Shown: positions 25,829 to 36,272 of the stretch, piece after piece
Numbering within the stretch: the first letter of the stretch is position 1
How the letters are laid out: each line of letters begins with the position of its first letter
Origin: Azospirillum sp. TSH64
GTDB taxonomy: Bacteria > Pseudomonadota > Alphaproteobacteria > Azospirillales > Azospirillaceae
Direction: 5' to 3'
Assembly (NCBI RefSeq): GCF_003116035.1
Contig: NZ_LGQW01000015.1
Coordinates: 1,916,047 to 1,980,046, forward strand
DNA: 64,000 bases
Translations under genes and position numbers: made by a program
The notes under the pieces: model-generated
Database searches by the model: none
What the model was told of the DNA's origin: nothing
Seen by the model: only the letters and a program-made list of their open reading frames with translations

Positions 25829-27909
25829 CGGGTGCTCCTTTCCACGATGACGTTGCCGAAGCCGTCGACACGGGCGCTGAGGTCGGGGTCGATGACGGTG
25901 GTGGCGTCCGGCTGCTCCAGGATCGCCGGCCCCTGGATCACCGCGCCGACCGGCAGGTCGAGGCGGTTGTACACGGCGGTGTCGTGCCAGGCCCCGTCGA
26001 ACCACACCGGCCGCGACCCGGCATGGGCGCCCTCCACCGTCGTTCCGGCTGCCGGAGCCAAAGCGGAGAGGTCGAAATGCGGACGGCGGCCGATGGCGGC
26101 GGTGCGCAGATTGACGATCTTGGCGCCGACACCCGGCAGCAGGCGGCTGAAGGAGGCCTGATAGGCACGCTCGAAGGCGGAGCGGATGGTCGCCTCGTCG
26201 ATGCCGGTCGTGCCGTTTTCCACCGACACCGGCAGCGGCACGGCGACCGTGTGGGTCTGGCCGATGTAGTGCATGTCGAGTTCGAAGACGAGGTCGATGC
26301 GCTCGACGCTGAGCCCGGCGGACTCCACCACGGCGCGGGCGGCGGTCGCCTCCTCCACCATGCGGCGGTCGAGCGAGCCTGCGTCGATGCCCGCCAGCGG
26401 GAGATTGACCGTCTGCACCTGATCGTGGCGGATGTCGGCGATGACGCAGCCGAGCGCCGAGGTCACGCCGGGGAAGCGCGGCACCAGAGCCGCCTTCAGC
26501 CCGACCTCCTTGATCAGCGCGCCGACATGCAGCGCCCCGCCGCCGCCGAAGGGCACGGCGGCGAACTTGGCCGGATCGTGGCCGCGCTCGATGGAGACGA
26601 GGCGGATGGCGCCGGCCATCTTGCTGTTGGCGATGCGCACCACCGCTTCCGCCGCCGCCATGACCTCAAGGCCGAGCGGCTCGGCGACATGGGTGGCGAT
26701 TGCCGCGCGGGCGGCATCGACGTCCAGCCGCGCCAGCTTGCCGCCGATGGGACGCTCGGCATTGATGCGGCCGAGCAGGACATTGGCGTCGGTCAGGGTC
26801 GGACGGGTGTTGCCCTGGCCGTAGCAGACCGGCCCCGGCCTGGAACCGGCACTCTCAGGCCCGACCTGGAGCATGCCGCCGGGATCGACCCCGGCGATGG
26901 AGCCGCCGCCGGCGCCGATGGTGGTGATCTCGATCATCGGGGTGCGGACGACCAGACCGAAATCGATGGTGGTCTGGGCGGCGAGCATGGTCTGCCCCTC
27001 CACCACCAGCGACACGTCGAAGCTGGTGCCGCCAAGGTCGCCGGTGATGACGTTGGGGAAGCCCGCCGCCTTGGAGATCGCCGCCGCGGCGATGACGCCG
27101 GCCGCCGGCCCCGACAGGGCGGTGCGCACCGGCAGCCGCCGCGCCGTGTCGGTGGACATCACGCCGCCGTTCGACTGCACGATGTGGAAGCGTCCGCCGA
27201 ACCCTTCGCCGGCCAGCGCGTTGTCGAGCTTGGCGAGATAGCTGCCGACCACCGGCTGGAGATAGGCGTTGAGCGCGGTGGTCGAGGTGCGCTCGAACTC
27301 GCGGATTTCCGGAAGGATGCGGGACGAGCATTCGAGGTTGGCATTCGGCCACACCTCGCGCGCCGCCTCCAGCGCCGCCAGCTCGTTGGCCGGGTTGGCG
27401 TAGGCGTTGATGAAGACGATGGCGAGCGCCTCCGCCCCCTGGTCGGCCAGCCGGCGGGCGCAAGCACGGACCTCCTCCGGGTCGATCCCTGTACGGATCG
27501 TGCCGTCGGCCAGCGTGCGTTCCGCCACCTCAAGCCGCATGTCGCGGTCGACGACGGGAACGAAATCGCCCCACAGGCCCCAGGTTTGGCGGCGGTCGCG
27601 GCGGCGCATCTCCAACACGTCGCGGAAGCCGGCGGTGGTGATCAGCCCGACCTTGGCGCCCTTGCGCTCCAGCAGGGCATTGGTGCCGACGGTGGTGCCG
27701 TGGACGATGGAGCCCAGTTCGGCGACGGGGCCGAAGCTCTGCAGGCCAGCGAGAAAGCCGACCGCCTCGTCGCCGCGGTTGGAGGGAACCTTGGCGGTGC
27801 GGAAGCTGCCGCGCGCCTCGTCGTAATGGAACAGGTCGGTGAAGGTGCCGCCGACATCGACGCCGACGATGGCGCCCTTGCCCGCACCCTTGAAAATGCC
27901 GTTGCTCAT
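25825..27909 (-). CDS. hyuA: HyuA-type ATP-dependent hydantoinase/oxoprolinase subunit A
   Basis: A 694-residue subunit of the ATP-dependent cyclic amide hydrolases (N-methylhydantoinase, 5-oxoprolinase) that are also related to acetone carboxylase. The actin/ASKHA-like phosphate loop VGVDVGGTFTDLF starts the protein; TGDLGGTSFDVS and GAGGGSIA follow in the middle and PFGGGGALH near residue 460. Length matches the family. Together with HyuB it would open a lactam or imide ring with ATP. It follows hyuB by 19 bp, reversing the usual A-B order, and overlaps the isochorismatase-fold gene. Confidence 0.85.
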   Translation of the reverse strand: MSNGIFKGAGKGAIVGVDVGGTFTDLFHYDEARGSFRTAKVPSNRGDEAVGFLAGLQSFGPVAELGSIVHGTTVGTNALLERKGAKVGLITTAGFRDVLEMRRRDRRQTWGLWGDFVPVVDRDMRLEVAERTLADGTIRTGIDPEEVRACARRLADQGAEALAIVFINAYANPANELAALEAAREVWPNANLECSSRILPEIREFERTSTTALNAYLQPVVGSYLAKLDNALAGEGFGGRFHIVQSNGGVMSTDTARRLPVRTALSGPAAGVIAAAAISKAAGFPNVITGDLGGTSFDVSLVVEGQTMLAAQTTIDFGLVVRTPMIEITTIGAGGGSIAGVDPGGMLQVGPESAGSRPGPVCYGQGNTRPTLTDANVLLGRINAERPIGGKLARLDVDAARAAIATHVAEPLGLEVMAAAEAVVRIANSKMAGAIRLVSIERGHDPAKFAAVPFGGGGALHVGALIKEVGLKAALVPRFPGVTSALGCVIADIRHDQVQTVNLPLAGIDAGSLDRRMVEEATAARAVVESAGLSVERIDLVFELDMHYIGQTHTVAVPLPVSVENGTTGIDEATIRSAFERAYQASFSRLLPGVGAKIVNLRTAAIGRRPHFDLSALAPAAGTTVEGAHAGSRPVWFDGAWHDTAVYNRLDLPVGAVIQGPAILEQPDATTVIDPDLSARVDGFGNVIVERSTR

Positions 27910-27928
27910 GGTCTTGCTTCCGGGTTCG

Positions 27929-29674
27929 TCAGGCGACGGAGGATTCGCGCAAGGTCGCGGTGGCGGCGATGTCGAGCGCGCCGTCGTCGGTCAGCGCCAC
28001 GCCATAGGCGCTGTGCGCCGCGTCACGGCCAAGATAGCCGAGCCGCACGTCGCGAACGACGGCCTCCGCATCGCGCCGCTTCGGGTCGCCCCAGCCGCCG
28101 CCGCCCGGCGTTTCCAGCCGCACGCGCTGGCCGTCGCGGATCTTCACGTCGGTGACCTTGGAGGCGAGCGGCGGCGACTTCTCGCCCTCGTTGCTCTGCC
28201 AGCTGAAACGGTTCAGCGCCGCAGGATTGCCGCCCGCCACGCCGAAGGGCGAGAAGACGCCGCGCTCGCCCAGCAGGAAGACATCGGCATCGGTCAACGC
28301 CTCGATCTCATAGACCGCACCCAGCCCGCCGCGATGCAGGCCGGCACCGGCAGAGTCCGGCCGCAGAGCCCATTGGGTGAACATCACCGGATAGGCGGCC
28401 TCCAGGATTTCCACCGGCGGGATGGTGGCGGTGGAGATCGGGTTGTTGGCGTGGTTCAGCCCGTCCGTCTCCGGATTGCCGCCCAGGCCCCCGCCGAAGA
28501 AGGAGAACATGACCCAGCGCGAGCCGTCCTTGCGGTGGCCGGCCAGCGACAGCGCGTTGATGGTGCCGAAGGGGGCGGCGGTGGCGCGGGTCGGATCGGC
28601 GAGCGCCAGCGCACCGAACACTACGCCGATCACACGCAGGATCGTCTCGGTATAGCCGCCGACCGGCTTGGGCGGCTTGACCGCCAGCAGGGTGCTTTCC
28701 GGGATGACGAAGGTGATCGGGTTGAGGCAGCCGGCATTGGCGGGCACGTCGGTGAAGACATGCTTCAGCGCGACATAGCAGCAGGCCACCGCGGTGGAAT
28801 AGGCGATGTTCAGCGGCCCGGCGCAGGGAGCCGATGAGCGCGAGAAATCCAGCGTCATCCGCTCGCCGTCGATGGTCAGGTCCAACGCGATGAGCAGCCG
28901 GTCCGCCGTGATGCCGTCATTGTCGAGATAATCCTCGAAGCTGTAGGTGCCGTCCGGCAGCTTCGACACGGCGCTGCGCATCAGCGCGTCGGCCCGCGCG
29001 GTGAAGGCATCGAAGGCGGCGGAGACCGTCTCCTCGCCATGCTCGTCCAGCAGTTCGGTCAGGCGGCGCACCCCCAGGTCCAGCGCGTTAAGCTGCCCGT
29101 TCAAATCGCCGTAGTTCGACACCGGCACACGGGAATTGGCGGCGAGGATCGCCAGCAAGTCGTGGTTCATCACGCCCGCCTTGACCAACTTCACCGGCGG
29201 GAAGCGCACGCCCTCCTGGAAGCTGTCGGTGGCGCGGGCGTTGAAGTTGCCCGGCACGTTGCCACCGATGTCGAGCCAGTGGCCGACCGACGCCATCCAG
29301 CAGAACAGCCGCCCCTGACGGAAGATCGGCCGCACCAGGCGGAAATCGTTCAGGTGGGTGCCGCCGTCATAGGGGTCGTTGAACAGGAAGATGTCTTCCG
29401 CATGAAGGTCGCCCTCCTTCGCCACCTTGTCGATCACCGCCTTGACCGCGAAGGCCATGGCGCCGACGAAGATCGGCAGGCCGTTGGTGCCCTGCACCAG
29501 CGTTGCCCCGGTCTCGGCATGGTAGAGGCCGTGGCAGGCGTCGCGCGCCTCGGCGATGATCGGGTTGAAGGCGGAGCGGTAGAGCGTCGCGTCCATCTCG
29601 TCGGCGATCTGCTCCAGCCGGCCCTTCAGGACGGCCAGCGTGACGGGGTCGATGGAAGTGGTTCTGGTGGTCAT
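27929..29674 (-). CDS. hyuB: HyuB-type hydantoinase/oxoprolinase subunit B
   Basis: A 581-residue partner of HyuA. It begins DPVTLAVLKGRLEQIADEM and contains the family blocks FNDPYDGGTHLNDF, VGHWLDIGG, FSRSSAPCAGPLNIAYS and the Gly-rich end TPGGGGWGDP. These residues form the amidohydrolase half of the complex. The start overlaps the stop of the lyase gene before it (ATGA). The substrate is unknown: 5-oxoproline, N-methylhydantoin or another cyclic amide are the family precedents, and the operon points to an imide whose product feeds a hydratase and a C-C lyase. Confidence 0.87.
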   Translation of the reverse strand: MTTRTTSIDPVTLAVLKGRLEQIADEMDATLYRSAFNPIIAEARDACHGLYHAETGATLVQGTNGLPIFVGAMAFAVKAVIDKVAKEGDLHAEDIFLFNDPYDGGTHLNDFRLVRPIFRQGRLFCWMASVGHWLDIGGNVPGNFNARATDSFQEGVRFPPVKLVKAGVMNHDLLAILAANSRVPVSNYGDLNGQLNALDLGVRRLTELLDEHGEETVSAAFDAFTARADALMRSAVSKLPDGTYSFEDYLDNDGITADRLLIALDLTIDGERMTLDFSRSSAPCAGPLNIAYSTAVACCYVALKHVFTDVPANAGCLNPITFVIPESTLLAVKPPKPVGGYTETILRVIGVVFGALALADPTRATAAPFGTINALSLAGHRKDGSRWVMFSFFGGGLGGNPETDGLNHANNPISTATIPPVEILEAAYPVMFTQWALRPDSAGAGLHRGGLGAVYEIEALTDADVFLLGERGVFSPFGVAGGNPAALNRFSWQSNEGEKSPPLASKVTDVKIRDGQRVRLETPGGGGWGDPKRRDAEAVVRDVRLGYLGRDAAHSAYGVALTDDGALDIAATATLRESSVA

Positions 29675-30573
29675 GCTGCGTCCTCCCGCTTGGCGGGGCC
29701 AAAGTCCTTATAAGTCTCGCCGAGCGCCAACATCTCCGGCGTGCCGATCAGGTCGTTCAACGCGTTGAAGTCGAACATGCGGTCGCGGAAGGGCTGGGTG
29801 GTGCCGTGCTGCGCCAGCGAGCCGTAATAGTCCTGCGCTTGCCGAGCGAGCGCTCGCACGATTCCTCCGGGGAAGATCACCAGCCGGTAGCCCAGTTCGC
29901 CCAGCTCGGCGGCGGAACTGATCGGCGTCTGCCCACCCTCGACCATGTTGGCGAGCAGCGGACGGATGCCGCCTAGGTCGGTGGCGATGGCGGACAGCTG
30001 CTCGCGGCTTTTGGGCGCCTCGACGAACAGAACGTCGGCCCCTGCCTCGACATAGAGGCGGGCGCGGTCAAGGGCTGCCGAAACGCCTTCCACCGCCACC
30101 GCATCGGTGCGGGCGACGATCAACGTGTTTTCGCTGGCCCGCGCATCGACCGCCGCCTTGATCTTGCCGGCCATCTCACCGGCCGGGATCACCGCCTTGT
30201 CGGTCAGGTGGCCGCAGCGCTTGGGAAAGCTCTGGTCCTCCAGCTGCAAGGCGGTGGCGCCGGCCCGCTCGAACATGCGCACGGTGCGCTGCACGTTGAG
30301 CGCGTTGCCGTAGCCGGTGTCGGCATCGACGATCAGCGGCGTCGGCACGCGGTCGCGCACCAGGGCGATGGTGTCGGCCACCTCGCTGACCGAGACCAGC
30401 CCGATATCGGGCCGGCCCAGCCGGGTGTAGGCGATGGCGGCGCCCGACAGGTACAGCGCCTCGAACCCGGCGGCGGTGGCCACCGAAGCGGTGAAGGCGT
30501 CATAGACGCCGGGCGCCAGGACGACGCGGTCCTGAGCCAGTCGGTCCCGGAAACTCATGCTGGGGACGGTCAT
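29671..30573 (-). CDS. PEP mutase/isocitrate lyase family C-C lyase
   Basis: A 300-residue TIM-barrel enzyme of the PEP mutase/isocitrate lyase superfamily. DADTGYGN gives the metal-binding Asp pair and KRCGH is the catalytic-cysteine loop of the true lyases (isocitrate, 2-methylisocitrate and 2,3-dimethylmalate lyases), so cleavage of a 2-hydroxy acid to an oxo acid and a carboxylate is expected. The start at 30573 follows GGGGGAG; a GTG at 30672 overlapping the livF stop would add 33 Pro-rich residues unlike the family. Coupled to hyuB. Which malate derivative it cleaves is not visible. Confidence 0.82.
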   Translation of the reverse strand: MTVPSMSFRDRLAQDRVVLAPGVYDAFTASVATAAGFEALYLSGAAIAYTRLGRPDIGLVSVSEVADTIALVRDRVPTPLIVDADTGYGNALNVQRTVRMFERAGATALQLEDQSFPKRCGHLTDKAVIPAGEMAGKIKAAVDARASENTLIVARTDAVAVEGVSAALDRARLYVEAGADVLFVEAPKSREQLSAIATDLGGIRPLLANMVEGGQTPISSAAELGELGYRLVIFPGGIVRALARQAQDYYGSLAQHGTTQPFRDRMFDFNALNDLIGTPEMLALGETYKDFGPAKREDAA

Positions 30574-30668
30574 GTCAAGCGCTCCCCCCGGTGTCGGTCC
30601 GCAAAGCGGCCGCGGCGGCACCGGGTCAGGGTTGGGAAATGTCGGGAGAGGGCCGGAGCGCGCATCGC

Positions 30669-31374
<706 letters not shown>

Positions 31375-31382
<8 letters not shown>

Positions 31383-32121
31383 GTACCGCCCCCTCCGCCT
31401 TCAGCCGGGCGGCGGCGCCGTGGCCGAGATAGGCCTCGATCACGCGGGTATCGGCGCAGACGACGGCGGGAGGCCCCTCGGCAATCATGCGGCCCTGTGC
31501 CAGCACATAGACGCGCTCGCACAGGTTCATCACCGCCTGCATGACGTGTTCGATCATCAGGATCGTCACCCCTTCGTCGCGGATGCCCCGGATCACCGGG
31601 ATGATGTCGCGGATCTCCGACGGGTTCAGCCCGGCCAGCACCTCGTCCAGCAGCAGCAGCTTCGGCTCGGTGGCGAGCGCGCGGGCCAGTTCCAGCCGCT
31701 TGCGCCCGGCAACCGTCAGCCCGCCGGCCGGCCGGTCCAGCTCGCTCCCCAGCCCGACGCGGCGCGCCACGTCGCGCGCCTTGGCGGTGGCGTCGGCGCG
31801 CTTGGCATGGCGCAGATAGGCGCCGACCGCGATGTTCTCGCACACCGTCAGCCCGGCGAAGGGCTGGACGATCTGGAAGGTGCGGCCGATGCCGCGTTCC
31901 GCCCGGCGGTGCGGTTCCTCTGCGGTGATGTCGGTGCCCTCGAAGCGGATGCGCCCGTCGGTGGGGGCGACGAAGCCGGAGATCATCGAGAACAGCGTGG
32001 TCTTGCCGGCGCCGTTCGGGCCGATCAACCCGACGATGCCGCCGGGTTGCAGCGCCAGCGTCGCGCCGTCCACCGCCATCAGCCCGCCGAACCGCTTGGA
32101 AACGCCGTCAACGGCCAGCAT
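31375..32121 (-). CDS. livG: Branched-chain-type ABC transporter ATPase (LivG-like)
   Basis: A 248-residue HAAT-type ATPase with Walker A GPNGAGKTT, the LivG block GRTFQIVQPF, Walker B LLLLDEVLAGLNP and MIEHVMQAVM. The signature motif region reads LTVAGRKRLELARAL rather than LSGGQ, which is usual for LivG. The ATG at 32121 has AAGGAGG six bases upstream, so the 29-residue upstream extension is rejected. It overlaps the livM-like stop by 14 bp. Confidence 0.9.
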
Positions 32122-33106
32122 GGGAAACCTCCTTGGGTCCGCGCGTGACCATCCCGCGGCCGCGGTCGCGCAGCCGTTCCAGCAGGCCGAGGATGCCGCC
32201 GCGGGCAAAAGCGACGGCCAGCACCAGCACGCCGCCGAAGACGATCAGGTCGATGCCGGGGATGCGGCCGGCGAACTGCTTGGCGACCTCGCCCAGCCCG
32301 TGCAGGGTCAGCGCCCCGACCACCGGGCCAAAGACGGTGCCGACGCCGCCGATGATCGGGGCCAGCAGAAGCTCAACCGAAATCCAGCTGCCATAGGCGA
32401 TGTTGGCGTCGATGTAGAGGAAGTACTGGGCATAAAGGCAGCCGGACAGCGCCGTCACCCCGCCCGACAGGGCGATGGCGCGCAGCTTCACCGTCAGTGC
32501 ATTGACGCCCAACGCCTTGGCGGCGTCCTCGTTCTCCCGCACCGCCACCAGCTGCGCCCCGAAGCGGGAGCGCTGGATCCAGCGCGTCAGCAGCAGAACC
32601 GAGACGACGAAGGCCAGCACCAGCCAGTAGAAGACGGCGCGGTCGTCGAATTGCAGGTTGGCGGCGCGGACATCCAGCTTGATCAGCAAGCCCGCCGCAC
32701 CGCCGGTGAAGGACGCGGCGTTGGCGATGATGCGGAACACCTCGGCGAAGGCCAGCGTCACCAGCGCGAAGTAGGAGCCGCGCAGTCTCGACCGGAAGCT
32801 GAGGAAGCCGATGACCCAGCCGACCGCCGCACCGGCCGCCACCGCCAGCACCAGACCGGCCCAGGCGTTGACGCCGTAGCGCAGTTGCAGGATCGCCGTC
32901 ACATAGGCGCCGGTGCCGAAGAAGGCGGCATGGCCGAAGCTGAACTGGCCGCCGAAGCCGCCCAGGATGTTCCAGCCCTGCGCGCCCAGCGCCACGATCA
33001 GCATAAAGACCAGGAAATTCAGCACCAGGCTGGAGGTCACCACCAGCGGCAGCAGCGCCGCCAGGACGGTGAGGACGGCGATCGGGATCAGGTCGCGCGC
33101 GGTCAT
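32108..33106 (-). CDS. livM: Branched-chain-type ABC permease (LivM-like)
   Basis: A 332-residue integral membrane permease, with about nine hydrophobic helices. The family block GQFSFGHAAFFGTGAY and the cytoplasmic coupling loop with RENEDAAKALGVN identify LivM. The start overlaps the livH-like stop as ATGA. An open frame continuing another 300 codons upstream is a shadow of livH. Pairs with LivH to form the translocation pore. Confidence 0.9.
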   Translation of the reverse strand: MTARDLIPIAVLTVLAALLPLVVTSSLVLNFLVFMLIVALGAQGWNILGGFGGQFSFGHAAFFGTGAYVTAILQLRYGVNAWAGLVLAVAAGAAVGWVIGFLSFRSRLRGSYFALVTLAFAEVFRIIANAASFTGGAAGLLIKLDVRAANLQFDDRAVFYWLVLAFVVSVLLLTRWIQRSRFGAQLVAVRENEDAAKALGVNALTVKLRAIALSGGVTALSGCLYAQYFLYIDANIAYGSWISVELLLAPIIGGVGTVFGPVVGALTLHGLGEVAKQFAGRIPGIDLIVFGGVLVLAVAFARGGILGLLERLRDRGRGMVTRGPKEVSHAGR

Positions 33107-33975
33107 GCCTTGGCTCCGAACAGTCCGGTCGGCCGCACCAGCAGCACGGCGATGAAGATCAGGAAGATGCCGATCTGGCCCAGGCTGTCGCCCAGGAACA
33201 GGCCGCACAGGCTCTCCACCACCCCGATGAACAGTCCGCCCAGCAGCGCGCCGGGCAGCGAGCCCATGCCGCCCAGCACCACCACGGTGAAGGCGACCAG
33301 CACGAAGGCGCCGCCGATGCGCGGGTTGACGTAGAAGGTCGGCATCAGCAGCCCCGCCGCGACGGCAAGACAGGCGCAGCCCAGGCCGAAGGTGACGGCA
33401 TAGACATGCGGCACGTCGATGCCGACCAGATTGGCGCCGAGCTTTTCCTTGGCGACCGCGCGGATCGCCTTGCCGGTGTCGGTGCGGTTCAGCACCAGCC
33501 ACAACAGGCCGGTCACCACCACGGCGACGCCCAGCCCGATCAGCCGCGGGTAGCTGAGCAGCAGCGGCCCCAAGGCCACGACCTGGAAGGAATAATCGGT
33601 GTCGAGTGTGCGGGTGTCGGACTGGAACACGGCCAGCAGCACATTCTCCAGCACGATGGACAGGCCGAGCGTGACCAGCAGGATGTTGCCGTCGTCGCCA
33701 TGGCTGGCCGGCCCGATGACGAAGCGTTGCAGGCCGTAGCCGAGCACGAACATAAGCGGCACCAGCGGCAGGATGGCGAGATAGGGATCCATCCCCAACC
33801 ATGCCCAGGCGACCCAGACCGCGAACATCGCGCAGGTCAGGAGCGCGCCGTGGGCGAAGTTGATGATGTGGAGCACGCCGTAGATCAGCGTCAGGCCAAG
33901 TGCAATCAGGGCATAGACCGCACCGGTCATCAGACCGTTCAGCGCCGCTTCCAGAATGATCTGAGGTGAATACAT
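33103..33975 (-). CDS. livH: Branched-chain-type ABC permease (LivH-like)
   Basis: A 290-residue membrane permease with the LivH blocks LNGLMTGAVYALIALGLTL split around NFAHGALL, and the coupling segment RAVAKEKLGANLVGID. Seven to eight hydrophobic helices are visible. It follows the binding-protein gene by 105 bp, the usual place for a longer spacer that allows extra binding protein. Inner membrane. Confidence 0.9.
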   Translation of the reverse strand: MYSPQIILEAALNGLMTGAVYALIALGLTLIYGVLHIINFAHGALLTCAMFAVWVAWAWLGMDPYLAILPLVPLMFVLGYGLQRFVIGPASHGDDGNILLVTLGLSIVLENVLLAVFQSDTRTLDTDYSFQVVALGPLLLSYPRLIGLGVAVVVTGLLWLVLNRTDTGKAIRAVAKEKLGANLVGIDVPHVYAVTFGLGCACLAVAAGLLMPTFYVNPRIGGAFVLVAFTVVVLGGMGSLPGALLGGLFIGVVESLCGLFLGDSLGQIGIFLIFIAVLLVRPTGLFGAKA

Positions 33976-34080
33976 GGCAGCCCGCGCATGAGGAGAACGG
34001 TCCCCTCATCCGTCCGCGAAGCCGGCTCGCGGCGACCCGGACGGATGGGGGAATGCGGAGGTGCGACGGCGAAAAACGGA

Positions 34081-35325
34081 TCAGGCCGCCGGGAAGTTGA
34101 CCTTCGCCTCGGCGAATGCGTCGGGGAAGATCACCTTGATGTCCTCACCCTGGATCTGGGTGTTGATCGGGCTGGCGCCCTCGTTCTGGCCGTTGACGAA
34201 CTTGGTCGGGCCATAGGGCATGATGTGGCCAGCGAAGGTGGAGGCGTTCAGCGCCTCGATGATCTTCTTACGGTCGGTCGAGGCCGCGCGCTCGATGGCG
34301 TCGGCCAGCAGCAGGACGTTCGAATAGTTCAGCGAGACATTGTAGGCGAAGGACTTGCCCTGCCCTTCCACCGCCTTGCGGAGCGCCAGCGCCTTCGGGT
34401 TCTTCGGATCGTGCCAGTGGTTGCAGTCGATGACGTTCTGGGCCGCCTGGGGGAATTCCTTGACGAAGCGGCCATTCGACGCCGCACCGCCCAGGATCGC
34501 ATAGATGCCCTTCGGCTTGATGCGCTGCTGCTGCATGGTGCGGGCGAGCAGCACGAACTCGCCATAATAATTGGACGGGATCACCAGATCGGGGTTCAGC
34601 GAACGGATGCGCAGCGCTACGTTGGACATGTCGCGCGCCGGCGTCGGATGGGCGATGGTCTCCAGAATCTCGAAGCCGCGCTTGGGCAGTTCGGTTTGCA
34701 GAAGCTTGGCGAGGCCGGAGCCGAACAGCCCGTCCTCATGCACCAGCACCACGGTCTTGGCCGGCTTGCCCGCCTTGTCGTTGATGGCGGTCAAATTGTC
34801 GAGCGCCACCTGCGTGACCTTGCCGAAGCCGGGGCTGAAGCGGAAGGTGTTGGTCAGGCCGCGCGCCATGATCTGGTCCGACACGCCGACATCGACCAGG
34901 TAAGGCAGGTCGTAGCGCGCCGCCGCCTGCGACGCGGCGAGGCAGATCGGGCTGGCGAAGCCACCGACGATGGCGGACACGCCTTCGGCCTGCATCCGCT
35001 CCACCTCCTGCGTGCCGGCTTCGGGGGTCGAGCGAGCGTCGCCGAAGATCATTTCCAGCTTGGCGCCACCCAGCGACTTGATGCCGCCGGCCGCGTTGAT
35101 CTCGTTGATCGCCATCTCCGCACCGGCCCGGCCGAGGTCGCCGTCATGGGCCAGCGCGCCGGTCACCGGCTGAAGGATGCCGATCTTCACCACCGGAGTT
35201 TGTGCCCGCAGGACCGAGGGGGCGGCAAACGGCAGCGCGGTGACGGCGGCCGCCGCCGCACCGGCCTTCAGAACCGTGCGGCGGGAAATGCCGATGAGGG
35301 TGGAGTCCTGAACCGAACGTCCCAT
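34081..35325 (-). CDS. livK: HAAT-type ABC substrate-binding protein (LivK-like), Tat signal
   Basis: A 414-residue periplasmic type I binding protein. The N-terminus carries a twin-arginine signal (ISRRTVLKAGAAAAAVTALP, then cleavage near APSVLRAQ), so it is exported folded, as seen for many alphaproteobacterial HAAT binding proteins. The mature part starts VVKIGILQPVTGALA and has the two-lobe pattern of LivK. GAGGAG precedes the ATG, 5 bp after the GntR stop. The family binds branched-chain amino acids, amides, aromatic acids and other small carboxylates, so the ligand cannot be named; the operon suggests the compound degraded by the downstream enzymes. Confidence 0.87.
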   Translation of the reverse strand: MGRSVQDSTLIGISRRTVLKAGAAAAAVTALPFAAPSVLRAQTPVVKIGILQPVTGALAHDGDLGRAGAEMAINEINAAGGIKSLGGAKLEMIFGDARSTPEAGTQEVERMQAEGVSAIVGGFASPICLAASQAAARYDLPYLVDVGVSDQIMARGLTNTFRFSPGFGKVTQVALDNLTAINDKAGKPAKTVVLVHEDGLFGSGLAKLLQTELPKRGFEILETIAHPTPARDMSNVALRIRSLNPDLVIPSNYYGEFVLLARTMQQQRIKPKGIYAILGGAASNGRFVKEFPQAAQNVIDCNHWHDPKNPKALALRKAVEGQGKSFAYNVSLNYSNVLLLADAIERAASTDRKKIIEALNASTFAGHIMPYGPTKFVNGQNEGASPINTQIQGEDIKVIFPDAFAEAKVNFPAA

Positions 35326-35330
35326 AACGC

Positions 35331-36185
35331 TCAACTCCTCTGTTTGATGACCCGCGGGGTGCGGGTGGGCTTTTCGCCCGCTTTGCTTTTCTCTGATTTG
35401 CTTTTGTCCGTGGTGCGCGGCCAGCCGAGCGCGGGGCTCCACCGCCTCTCGCCGTCGTTGCCGGTGCGCACCAGATCCATGTGGAAGCTGTAGCGGTCAG
35501 GGCGGTAGAGCGCGTGGAGATGTTCCACGCCGCGGCCCGACGGCTCGTAGACGATGCGGGTCAGGGTCAGCAGCGGCGAGCCGATCTCCAGATCGAGCGC
35601 CGCCGCCGCCTCCGGACCGGCCAGCGTGGCGTTGATCGCCTGGGTGGCGCGCTCCGTCGTCACGCCTGACCGTTCGATCAGTTCCAGCAGCGGGCGCGCC
35701 GCCAGTTCCGCCTCCGAATAGGTCAGGCCGATCCATTCCGGCACATGGGTGGTCAGGTAGGAGAAGGGTTCCCCGTCGATCAGGCGTACGCGCACCGACC
35801 GCTGCGCCCGCTCGCCGGGCTTCAGGCCCAGGCTTTCGGCAATCGGCTCGGGCGGCACGCCATAGCCGAAGGACAGCAGCCTCACGTCGGTGCTGCGGCC
35901 CATGTCGATCAGGTGCGACAGCACGTTCGACAGATCGGCGACGATCGGCCGGACGGCGCGCGTGTCGTGGACGAAGGTGCCGGAGCCGGCCTTGCGCTGC
36001 ACCAGCCCTTCCTTGTCCAGAAGGTCAAGCGCCCGGCGCACGGTGACGCGCGACACGGCATGTTCGGCGGCCAGAGCTGGTTCGCCCGGCAGGCGTGCGC
36101 CCGGCGACAGCTCGCCGGCGACGATGCGGTCGCGCAGCAGCAAATAGATCCTGCGGGCCTTCAGGGGTTCGACCGCCGACTTCAC
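35331..36185 (-). CDS. GntR regulator, HutC subfamily
   Basis: A 284-residue repressor-type regulator. Residues 10-75 are the GntR winged helix (LPGEPALAAEHAVSRVTVRRAL, written here as LPGEPALA...VSRVTVRRAL), followed by a UTRA effector domain (about 95-240) typical of HutC. The last 35 residues are basic and Lys/Ser-rich. It is the first gene of the 13-gene unit, so the operon would be autoregulated by the imported compound or an intermediate. Two inverted repeats upstream are candidate operators. The UTRA domain usually binds a small metabolite. Confidence 0.87.
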   Translation of the reverse strand: MKSAVEPLKARRIYLLLRDRIVAGELSPGARLPGEPALAAEHAVSRVTVRRALDLLDKEGLVQRKAGSGTFVHDTRAVRPIVADLSNVLSHLIDMGRSTDVRLLSFGYGVPPEPIAESLGLKPGERAQRSVRVRLIDGEPFSYLTTHVPEWIGLTYSEAELAARPLLELIERSGVTTERATQAINATLAGPEAAAALDLEIGSPLLTLTRIVYEPSGRGVEHLHALYRPDRYSFHMDLVRTGNDGERRWSPALGWPRTTDKSKSEKSKAGEKPTRTPRVIKQRS

Positions 36186-36219
36186 AGCACTCCGCCTCCC
36201 CTTCCGTCGGAAACCGTAG

Positions 36220-36272
36220 CTGTCTATTCACCAGACAGGAACCTGTATGATGGATAATACAGCTTTGGTCAA
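36220..36272 (-). promoter_or_regulatory. Candidate promoter and operators of the 13-gene operon
   Basis: Reading leftward, TTGACC (36272-36267) and CATACA (36249-36244) are 17 bp apart, a weak sigma-70-like pair. The palindrome CTGTAT-N8-ATACAG (36243-36262) covers the -10 and spacer. A second one, CTGTCT-N7-AGACAG, lies at 36220-36238 just downstream. Both have the form expected for dimeric GntR binding and lie 35-78 bp before the GntR start. Confidence 0.5.

Noticed and set aside
25984..28155. A 723-codon plus-strand frame
   Set aside because: Antisense of hyuA; composition is typical of a shadow frame.
36219..36238. GG-N10-GC sigma-54-like match before the GntR operon
   Set aside because: Only the GG and GC agree; the other consensus bases do not, unlike the match at 59281.
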